Origin: Hippophae tibetana
Lineage: Eukaryota > Streptophyta > Magnoliopsida > Rosales > Elaeagnaceae
Length of the DNA stretch: 64,000 nt
NCBI GenBank assembly: GCA_037013495.1
Contig: CM072801.1
Span: 105,903,816-105,967,815 of the forward strand
Direction: 5' to 3'
This document shows positions 54,035 through 64,000 of this stretch, piece after piece (position 1 is the stretch's first letter; every line of letters begins with the position of its first letter). A model generated the notes under the pieces. That model saw nothing but the letters and a program-made list of their open reading frames with translations, was not told the origin of the DNA and did no database searches. The position numbers and the translations under genes were made by a program.

Positions 54035-57000
54035 CATGGTTAATATAATCAAATTTGAAAAATTAAGAACACGATTAGAAAACCACTCAAAAATGTGAGA
54101 CCAAACTATTACACTTCGGAAAGTAGTGTAAGCAACGGTATTTGGGTTCTAAAAAGTGGACAACTGAACTATTTTTTACATTATGTTTTTGCAAATTGAA
54201 ATGAGTTTAGATTTGATATTTTATAATAGTCGTTTTGATGTATGACTTAAAAGTTATAACAGTTTATAGTTGGAACCTCAATACATAATTTCTTTTTTTT
54301 AAATTACGAACTCCAGAAATTATGTTGTTTTTTATTCAGGATCAAATATTGGTTGAACGCCGAAAACAAAGAACATGAAAATGATACAGTGAATTACAAG
54401 AAAAGTACGAAATGAAATGCAAATAAGAAAATTATGACAACAAAATCAAAAGAAAACAACAGACTTCTAGAAATAGTTGTTTCTTTAATTGTGATAAGGA
54501 CCAAAAGAATGGAAAAAACAATAAAATGGAAACCTTTAGTAAATCTAATATATTAAGATAGATATTCTATTTTGGGCAACCAAGGCTTCGATACCAAATG
54601 ATACGGATCTTTTATGGGACCATTTTGGAAACCATGCACTCAACGGAATGAGAAAGATTGAATTGCTAAGAACATGGTTAATATAATCAAATTTGAACAA
54701 TTAAGAACATGATTAGAAAACCACGCAAAAATGTGAGACCAAACTATTACACTTCGGAAAGTAGTGTAAGCAACGGTATTTGGGTTCTAAAAAGTGGACA
54801 ACTGAACTATTTTTTACTTTATGTTTTTGCAAATTGAAATGAGTTTAGATTTGATATTTTATAATAGTCGTTTTGATGTATGACTTAAAAGTTATAACAG
54901 TTAATAGTTGGAACCGCAAGACATAATTTCTTTTTTTTAAATTACGAACTCCAGAAATTTTGTTGTTTTTTATTCAGGATCAAATATTGGTTGAACGCCG
55001 AAAACAAAGAAAATGAAAATGATACAGTGAATTAAAAGAAAAGTACGAAATGAAATGCAAATAAGAAAATTATGACAACAAAATGAAAAGAAAACAACAG
55101 ACTTGTAGAAATACTTGTTTCTTTAATTGTGATTTGGACCAATAGAATGCAAAAAACAATAAAATGGAAACCTTTAGTAAATCTAATATATTAAGATAGA
55201 TATTCTATTTTGGGCAACCAAGGCTTCGATACCAAATGATACAAATCTTTTATGCGGACCATTTTGGAAACCATGCACTCAAAGGAATGAGAAAGATTGA
55301 ATTGCTAAGAACATGGTTAATATAATCAAATTTGAACAATTAAGAACACGATTATAAAACCACACAAAAATGTGAGACCAAACTATTACACTTCGGAAAG
55401 TAGTGTAAGCGATGGTATTTGGGTTCTAAAAAGTGGACAACTGAACTATTTTTGACTTTATGTTTTTGCAATTTGAAATAAGTTTAGATTTGATATTTTA
55501 TAATAGTCGTTTTGATCTATGACTTAAAAGTTATAACAGTTTAAAGTTGGAACCTCAATATATAATTTCTTTTTTTTTAAATTACGAACTCAAGAAATTT
55601 TGTTGTTTTTTATTGAGGAGCAAAGATAGGTTGAACACCGAAAACAAAGAACATGAAAATGATATAGTGAATTAAAAGAAAAGTACGAAATGAAATGCAA
55701 ATAAGAAAATTATGACAACAAAATCTAAAGAAAACAAAACACTTGTAGAAATAGTTGTTTCTTTAATTGTGATTTGGACCAAAAGAATGCAAAAAACAAT
55801 AAAATGGAAACCTTTAGTAAATCTAATATATTAAGATAGATATTCTATTTTGGGCAACCAAGGTTTCGATACCAAATGATACGGATCTTTTATGCGGACC
55901 ATTTTGGAAACCATGCACTCAAAAGAATGAGAAAGATTGAATTGCTAAGAACATGGTTAATATAATCAAATTTGAAAACTTAAGAACACGATTAGAAAAC
56001 CACTCAAAAATGTGAGACCAAACTATTAGAGTCGGAAAGTAGTGTAAGCGATGGAATTTGGGTTCTAAAAAGTGGACAACTGAACTATTTTTTACTTTAT
56101 GTGTTTGCAAATTGAAATGAGTTTAGATTTGATATTTTATAATAGTCGTTTTGATGTATGACTTAAAAGTTATAACAGTTAATAGTTGGAACCGCAAGAC
56201 ATAATTTCTTTTTTTTAAATTACGAACTCGAAATTTTGTTGTTTTTTATTCAGGATCAAATAATGGTTGAACGCCGAAAACAAAGAAAATGAAAATGATA
56301 CAGTGAATTAAAAGAAAAGTACGAAATGAAATGCAAATAAGAAAATTATGACAACAAAATGAAAAGAAAAAAACAGACTTGTAGAAATACTTGTTTCTTT
56401 AATTGTGATTTGGACCAATAGAATGCAAAAAACAATAAAATGGAAACCTTTAGTAAATCTAATATATTAAGATAGATATTCTATTTTGGGCAACCAAGGC
56501 TTCGATACCAAATGATACAAATCTTTTATGCGGACCATTTTGGAAACCATGCACTCAAAGGAATGAGAAAGATTGAATTGCTAAGAACATGGTTAATATA
56601 ATCAAATTTGAACAATTAAGAACACGATTATAAAACCACACAAAAATGTGAGACCAAACTATTACACTTCGGAAAGTAGTGTAAGCGATGGTATTTGGGT
56701 TCTAAAAAGTGGACAACTGAACTATTTTTGACATTATGTTTTTGCAATTTGAAATAAGTTTAGTTTTGATATTTTATAATAGTCGTTTTGATCTATGACT
56801 TAAAAGTTATAACAGTTTAAAGTTGGAACCTCAATATATAATTTCTTTTTTTTTAAATTACGAACTCCAGAAATTTTGTTGTTTTTTATTGAGGAGCAAA
56901 GATTGGTTGAACACCGAAAACAAAGAACATGAAAATGATATAGTGAATTAAAAGAAAAGTACGAAATGAAATGCAAATAAGAAAACTATGACAACAAAAT

Positions 57001-57226
57001 CAAAAGAAAACAACTGACTTGTATAAATATTTGTTTCTTTAATTGTGATTGGGACCAAAAGAATGCAAAAAACAATAAAATGGAAACCTTTAGTAAATCT
57101 AATATATTAAGATAGATATTCTATTTTGGGCAACCAAGGCTTCGATACCAAATGATACGGAATTTTTATGGGACCATTTTGGAAACCATGCACTCAACGG
57201 AATGAGAAAGATTGAATTGCTAAGAA
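54035..57226. repeat. Five-monomer block D-H, second copy (3192 bp)
   Basis: M85-M89 repeat the same order with the same spacings (638, 639, 640, 636). Both G monomers show the two-base deletion and the following GATCAAATAATGG, whereas G in copies 1 and 3 is followed by GATCAAATATTGG. This mark shows that the block was duplicated after copy 2 had separated from the others. Confidence 0.9.
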
Positions 57227-57865
57227 CATGGTTAATATAATCAAATTTGAACAATTAAGAACACGATTAGAAAACCACGGAAAAATGTGAGACCAAACTA
57301 TTACACTTCGGAAAGTAGTGTAAGCAACGGTATTTGGGTTCTAAAAAGTGGACAACTGAACTATTTTTTACTTTATGTTTTTGCAAATTGAAATGAGTTT
57401 AGATTTGATATTTTATAATAGTCGTTTTGATGTATGACTTAAAAGTTATAACAGTTTATAGTTGGAACCTCAATACATAATTTCTTTTTTTTAAATTACG
57501 AACTCCAGAAATTATGTTGTTTTTTATTCAGGATCAAATATTGGTTGAACGCCGAAAACAAAGAACATGAAAATGATACAGTGAATTAAAAGAAAAGTAC
57601 GAAATGAAATGCAAATAAGAAAATTATGACAACAAAATCTAAAGAAAACAAAACACTTGTAGAAATAGTTGTTTCTTTAATTGTGATTTGGACCAAAAGA
57701 ATGCAAAAAACAATAAAATGGAAACCTTTAGTAAATCTAATATATTAAGATAGATATTCTATTTTGGGCAACCAAGGTTTCGATACCAAATGATACGGAT
57801 CTTTTATGCGGACCATTTTGGAAACCATGCACTCAAAGGAATGAGAAAGATTGAATTGCTAAGAA

Positions 57866-60800
57866 CATGGTTAATATAATCAAATTTGAAAACTTAAGAA
57901 CACGATTAGAAAAGCACTCAAAAATGTGAGACCAAACTATTAGAGTCGGAAAGTAGTGTAAGCGATGGAATTTGGGTTCTAAAAAGTGGACAACTGAACT
58001 ATTTTTTACTTTATGTGTTTGCAAATTGAAATGAGTTTAGATTTGATATTTTATAATAGTCGTTTTGATGTATGACTTAAAAGTTATAACAGTTAATAGT
58101 TGGAACCGCAAGACATAATTTCTTTTTTTTAAATTACGAACTCCAGAAATTTTGTTGTTTTTTATTCAGGATCAAATATTTGTTGAACGCCGAAAACAAA
58201 GAAAATGAAAATGATACAGTGAATTAAAAGAAAAGTAGGAAATGAAATGCAAATAAGAAAATTATGACAACAAAATGAAAAGAAAACAACAGACTTGTAG
58301 AAATACTTGTTTCTTTAATTGTGATTTGGACCAATAGAATGCAAAAAACAATAAAATGGAAACCTTTAGTAAATCTAATATATTAAGATAGATATTCTAT
58401 TTTGGGCAACCAAGGCTTCGATACCAAATGATACGGAATTTTTATGGGACCATTTTGGAAACCATGCACTCAACGGAATGAGAAAGATTGAATTGCTAAG
58501 AACATGGTTAATATAATCAAATTTGAACAATTAAGAACACGATTAGAAAACCACGCAAAAATATGAGACCAAACTATTACACTTCGGAAAGTAGTGTAAG
58601 CAACGGTATTTGGGTTCTAAAAAGTGGACAACTGAACTATTTTTTACTTTATGTTTTTGCAAATTGAAATGAGTTTAGATTTGATATTTTATAATAGTCG
58701 TTTTGATGTATGACTTAAAAGTTATAACAGTTAATAGTTGGAACCGCAAGACATAATTTCTTTTTTTTAAATTACGAAATCCAGAAATTTTGTTGTTTTT
58801 TATTCAGGATCAAATATTGGTAGAACGCCGAAAACAAAGAAAATGAAAATGATACAGTGAATTAAAAGAAAAGTACGAAATGAAATGCAAATAAGAAAAT
58901 TATGACAACAAAATGAAAAGAAAACAACAGACTTGTAGAAATACTTGTTTCTTTAATTGTGATTTGGACCAATAGAATGCAAAAAACAATAAAATGGAAA
59001 CCTTTAGTAAATCTAATATATTAAGATAGATATTCTATTTTGGGCAACCAAGGCTTCGATACCAAATGATACAAATCTTTTATGCGGACCATTTTGGAAA
59101 CCATGCACTCAAAGGAATGAGAAAGATTGAATTGCTAAGAACATGGTTAATATAATCAAATTTGAACAATTAAGAACACGATTCTAAAACCACACAAAAA
59201 TGTGAGACCAAACTATTACACTTCGGAAAGTAGTGTAAGCGATGGTATTTGGGTTCTAAAAAGTGGACAACTGAACTATTTTTGACTTTATGTTTTTGCA
59301 ATTTGAAATAAGTTTAGATTTGATATTTTATAATAGTCGTTTTGATCTATGACTTAAAAGTTATAACAGTTTAAAGTTGGAACCTCAATATATAATTTCT
59401 TTTTTTTTAAATTACGAACTCCAGAAATTTTGTTGTTTTTTATTGAGGAGCAAAGATAGGTTGAACACCGAAAACAAAGAACATGAAAATGATATAGTGA
59501 ATTAAAAGAAAAGTACGAAATGAAATGCAAATAAGAAAATTATGACAACAAAATCTAAAGAAAACAAAACACTTGTAGAAATACTTGTTTCTTTAATTGT
59601 GATTTGGACCAAAAGAATGCAAAAAACAATAAAATGGAAACCTTTAGTAAATCTAATATATTAAGATAGATATTCTATTTTGGGCAACCAAGGTTTCGAT
59701 ACCAAATGATACGGATCTTTTATGCGGACCATTTTGGAAACCATGCACTCAAAAGAATGAGAAAGATTGAATTGCTAAGAACATGGTTAATATAATCAAA
59801 TTTGAAAAATTAAGAACACGATTAGAAAACCACTCAAAAATGTGAGACCAAACTATTACACTTCGGAAAGTAGTGTAAGCAACGGTATTTGGGTTCTAAA
59901 AAGTGGACAACTGAACTATTTTTTACATTATGTTTTTGCAAATTGAAATGAGTTTAGATTTGATATTTTATAATAGTCGTTTTGATGTATGACTTAAAAG
60001 TTATAACAGTTTATAGTTGGAACCTCAATACATAATTTCTTTTTTTTAAATTACGAACTCCAGAAATTATGTTGTTTTTTATTCAGGATCAAATATTGGT
60101 TGAACGCCGAAAACAAAGAACATGAAAATGATACAGTGAATTACAAGAAAAGTACGAAATGAAATGCAAATAAGAAAATTATGACAACAAAATCAAAAGA
60201 AAACAACAGACTTCTAGAAATAGTTGTTTCTTTAATTGTGATAAGGACCAAAAGAATGGAAAAAACAATAAAATGGAAACCTTTAGTAAATCTAATATAT
60301 TAAGATAGATATTCTATTTTGGGCAACCAAGGCTTCGATACCAAATGATACGGATCTTTTATGGGACCATTTTGGAAACCATGCACTCAACGGAATGAGA
60401 AAGATTGAATTGCTAAGAACATGGTTAATATAATCAAATTTGAACAATTAAGAACATGATTAGAAAACCACGCAAAAATGTGAGACCAAACTATTACACT
60501 TCGGAAAGTAGTGTAAGCAACGGTATTTGGGTTCTAAAAAGTGGACAACTGAACTATTTTTTACTTTATGTTTTTGCAAATTGAAATGAGTTTAGATTTG
60601 ATATTTTATAATAGTCGTTTTGATGTATGACTTAAAAGTTATAACAGTTAATAGTTGGAACCGCAAGACATAATTTCTTTTTTTTAAATTACGAACTCCA
60701 GAAATTTTGTTGTTTTTTATTCAGGATCAAATATTGGTTGAACGCCGAAAACAAAGAAAATGAAAATGATACAGTGAATTAAAAGAAAAGTACGAAATGA

Positions 60801-63800
60801 AATGCAAATAAGAAAATTATGACAACAAAATGAAAAGAAAACAACAGACTTGTAGAAATACTTGTTTCTTTAATTGTGATTTGGACCAATAGAATGCAAA
60901 AAACAATAAAATGGAAACCTTTAGTAAATCTAATATATTAAGATAGATATTCTATTTTGGGCAACCAAGGCTTCGATACCAAATGATACAAATCTTTTAT
61001 GCGGACCATTTTGGAAACCATGCACTCAAAGGAATGAGAAAGATTGAATTGCTAAGAACATGGTTAATATAATCAAATTTGAACAATTAAGAACACGATT
61101 ATAAAACCACACAAAAATGTGAGACCAAACTATTACACTTCGGAAAGTAGTGTAAGCGATGGTATTTGGGTTCTAAAAAGTGGACAACTGAACTATTTTT
61201 GACTTTATGTTTTTGCAATTTGAAATAAGTTTAGATTTGATATTTTATAATAGTCGTTTTGATCTATGACTTAAAAGTTATAACAGTTTAAAGTTGGAAC
61301 CTCAATATATAATTTCTTTTTTTTTAAATTACGAACTCAAGAAATTTTGTTGTTTTTTATTGAGGAGCAAAGATAGGTTGAACACCGAAAACAAAGAACA
61401 TGAAAATGATATAGTGAATTAAAAGAAAAGTACGAAATGAAATGCAAATAAGAAAATTATGACAACAAAATCTAAAGAAAACAAAACACTTGTAGAAATA
61501 GTTGTTTCTTTAATTGTGATTTGGACCAAAAGAATGCAAAAAACAATAAAATGGAAACCTTTAGTAAATCTAATATATTAAGATAGATATTCTATTTTGG
61601 GCAACCAAGGTTTCGATACCAAATGATACGGATCTTTTATGCGGACCATTTTGGAAACCATGCACTCAAAAGAATGAGAAAGATTGAATTGCTAAGAACA
61701 TGGTTAATATAATCAAATTTGAAAACTTAAGAACACGATTAGAAAACCACTCAAAAATGTGAGACCAAACTATTAGAGTCGGAAAGTAGTGTAAGCGATG
61801 GAATTTGGGTTCTAAAAAGTGGACAACTGAACTATTTTTTACTTTATGTGTTTGCAAATTGAAATGAGTTTAGATTTGATATTTTATAATAGTCGTTTTG
61901 ATGTATGACTTAAAAGTTATAACAGTTAATAGTTGGAACCGCAAGACATAATTTCTTTTTTTTAAATTACGAACTCGAAATTTTGTTGTTTTTTATTCAG
62001 GATCAAATATTGGTTGAACGCCGAAAACAAAGAAAATGAAAATGATACAGTGAATTAAAAGAAAAGTACGAAATGAAATGTAAATAAGAAAATTATGACA
62101 ACAAAATGAAAAGAAAAAAACAGACTTGTAGAAATACTTGTTTCTTTAATTGTGATTTGGACCAATAGAATGCAAAAAACAATAAAATGGAAACCTTTAG
62201 TAAATCTAATATATTAAGATAGATATTCTATTTTGGGCAACCAAGGCTTCGATACCAAATGATACAAATCTTTTATGCGGACCATTTTGGAAACCATGCA
62301 CTCAAAGGAATGAGAAAGATTGAATTGCTAAGAACATGGTTAATATAATCAAATTTGAACAATTAAGAACACGATTATAAAACCACACAAAAATGTGAGA
62401 CCAAACTATTACACTTCGGAAAGTAGTGTAAGCGATGGTATTTGGGTTCTAAAAAGTGGACAACTGAACTATTTTTGACATTATGTTTTTGCAATTTGAA
62501 ATAAGTTTAGTTTTGATATTTTATAATAGTCGTTTTGATCTATGACTTAAAAGTTATAACAGTTTAAAGTTGGAACCTCAATATATAATTTCTTTTTTTT
62601 TAAATTACGAACTCCAGAAATTTTGTTGTTTTTTATTGAGGAGCAAAGATTGGTTGAACACCGAAAACAAAGAACATGAAAATGATATAGTGAATTAAAA
62701 GAAAAGTACGAAATGAAATGCAAATAAGAAAACTATGACAACAAAATCAAAAGAAAACAACTGACTTGTATAAATATTTGTTTCTTTAATTGTGATTGGG
62801 ACCAAAAGAATGCAAAAAACAATAAAATGGAAACCTTTAGTAAATCTAATATATTAAGATAGATATTCTATTTTGGGTAACCAAGGCTTCGATACCAAAT
62901 GATACGGATCTTTTATGCGGACCATTTTGGAAACCATGCACTCAAAGGAATGAGAAAGATTGAATTGCTAAGAACATGGTTAATATAATCAAATTTGAAC
63001 AATTAAGAACACGATTAGAAAACCACGCAAAAATGTGAGACCAAACTATTACACTTCAGAAAGTAGTGTAAGCGACGGTATTTGGGTTCTAAAAAGTGGA
63101 CAACTGAACTATTTTTTACTTTATGTTTTTGCAAATTGAAATGAGTTTAGATTTGATATTTTATAATAGTCGTTTTGATGTATGACTTAAAAGTTATAAC
63201 AGTTTAAAGTTGGAACCTCAATTCATAATTTCTTTTTTTTTAAATTACGAACTCCAGAAATTTTGTTGTTTTTTATTCAGGAGCAAAGATAGGTTGAACA
63301 CCGAAAACAAAAAACATGAAAATGATACATTGAATTAAAAGAAAAGTACGAAATAAATTGCAAATAAGAAAATAATGACAAAAAAATCTAAAGAAAACAA
63401 CAGACTTGTAGAAATAGTTGTTTCTTTAATTGTGATAAGGACCAAAAGAATGGAAAAAACAATAAAATGGAAACCTTTAGTAAATCTAATATATTAAGAT
63501 AGATATTCTATTTTGGGCAACCAAGACTTCGATACCAAATGATACGGATCTTTTATGGGACCATTTTGGAAAACATGCACTCAACGGAATGAGAAAGATT
63601 GAATTGCTAAGAACATGGTTAATATAATCAAATTTGAACAATTAAGAACACGATTAGAAAACCACGCAAAAATGTGAGACCAAACTATTACACTTCGGAA
63701 AGTAGTGTAAGCAACGGTATTTGGGTTCTAAAAAGTGGACAACTGAACTATTTTTTACTTTATGTGTTTGCAAATTGAAATGAGTTTAGATTTGATATTT

Positions 63801-64000
63801 TATAATAGTCGTTTTGATGTATGACTTAAAAGTTATAACAGTTAATAGTTGGAACCGCAAGACATAATTTCTTTTTTTTAAATTACGAACTCCAGAAATT
63901 TTGTTGTTTTTTATTCAGGATCAAATATTGGTTGAACGCCGAAAACAAAGAAAATGAAAATGATACAGTGAATTAAAAGAAAAGTAAAAAATGAAATGCA
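57866..64000. repeat. Large HOR, copy 3 (partial, runs off the window)
   Basis: Monomers M91-M100 have anchors 57866, 58503, 59142, 59782, 60420, 61059, 61699, 62335, 62975 and 63614. The order is A B C D E F G H I, without the extra C/D of copy 1 or the second D-H of copy 2. M100 has the 5' marks of type K (GTGATAAGGACC, TATGGGACC) but ends with TTAATAGTTGGAACCGCAAG. It is therefore another hybrid, and the order beyond I is new. A-H differs from copy 2 at only a few noticed bases, for example GTTTTTGC against GTTTTCGC in C. Confidence 0.92.

Larger units (their letters stand above)
48926..57865. repeat. Large HOR, copy 2 (14 monomers, 8940 bp, rearranged)
   Basis: Monomers M77-M90 have anchors 48926, 49563, 50202, 50842, 51480, 52119, 52759, 53395, 54035, 54673, 55312, 55952, 56588 and 57227. 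The order is A B C D E F G H D E F G H X, where X (57227) starts as type I (AAAACTATGAC, CAACTGACTTGTATAAAT) and ends as type M (CGGAATTTTTATGGG, CCACGGAAAAATG, GAAATTATG). Compared with copy 1 it has gained a second D-H block and lost J, K and L. The total is 14 monomers in both copies, so the almost equal lengths hide different contents. Confidence 0.92.
1..64000. repeat. Tandem satellite array, ~640-bp monomer, 100 copies
   Basis: The whole window is head-to-tail copies of one monomer. The word CATGGTTAATAT, or a one- to three-base variant of it, recurs 100 times at 635-654 bp spacing with no interruption and always on the same strand. Landmarks counted from this anchor (offset 0) in a typical monomer are: a 10-bp palindrome TAATATATTA at -128; a 23-bp dyad at +74; the palindrome GTTATAAC at +218; and a run of seven to nine T at about +258. 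Composition is about 28% GC by hand count. No transposable element, inverted monomer or unique sequence was found. This organisation is known for centromeric and heterochromatic satellites of eukaryotes. I do not recognise the family and cannot say which chromosome region it comes from. Several blocks are so alike that copy number depends on correct assembly. Confidence 0.98.

Noticed and set aside
1..64000. CRISPR array or other prokaryotic repeat system
   Set aside because: The repeat is about 640 bp with no unique spacers, no leader and no cas genes. The organisation is that of a eukaryotic satellite.
1..64000. Internal sub-repeats showing that 640 bp grew from a shorter ancestor
   Set aside because: I saw only weak echoes such as TTTTGGGCAACC and TTTTGGAAACC about 60 bp apart. 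This is too little to support an ancestral short period without a computed self-alignment.
1..64000. tRNA, rRNA or 5S genes embedded in the repeat
   Set aside because: No cloverleaf, no internal A/B box pair and no rRNA-like sequence was recognised in the monomer on either strand.

Overview
The window is one uninterrupted block of satellite DNA. From base 1 to base 64000 it consists of head-to-tail copies of a single AT-rich monomer of about 640 bp, roughly 28% GC by hand count on one monomer. Using the conserved word CATGGTTAATAT as an anchor, I placed 100 consecutive monomers (M1 anchor at 311, M100 anchor at 63614; mean spacing about 639.4 bp). All lie in the same orientation. I found no unique sequence, transposon insertion, inversion or gap between them. 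I see no credible protein gene, tRNA, rRNA, CRISPR array, origin or operon. The short open frames are by-products of the monomer sequence and recur only because the monomer recurs.

This is the architecture of eukaryotic centromeric or other heterochromatic satellite DNA, with higher-order repeats (HORs). I do not recognise the family, so I name no species. A plant or an invertebrate is plausible but unproven. A bacterial or organellar source is unlikely.

Layout, left to right. (1) 1-7526: diverged monomers with variable spacing (635-654 bp), including three 'long-form' monomers with an extra 15 bp. (2) 7527-12635: a four-monomer block of about 2555 bp in tandem duplicate, then mixed monomers to 13807. 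(3) 13808-17643: a three-monomer block of 1918 bp in tandem duplicate, then transitional monomers to about 19400. (4) About 19400-31900: a very regular zone of two alternating monomer types, 'a' and 'b' (1280-bp dimer), in which twenty successive anchors are each exactly 640 bp apart. It contains a nested 1920-bp trimer duplication. (5) About 26390-38487: a long-range duplication, with the second copy shorter by four monomers. (6) About 38500-64000: a large HOR with base order A-B-C-D-E-F-G-H-I-J-K-L-M. Two copies are about 8.94 kb each and a third runs off the window end. The copies are almost identical base by base but have been rearranged internally by whole-monomer duplications and deletions.

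There are no genes working together here. What the window records is repeat turnover: unequal exchange, gene-conversion-like switching between monomer types, and local amplification, with old diverged repeats on the left and very young homogenised repeats on the right. Two monomer features could matter for function. One is a 7-bp-arm inverted repeat 74 bp after the anchor, intact in most monomers and broken in specific HOR positions. The other is that many type-defining differences fall at CpG dinucleotides.
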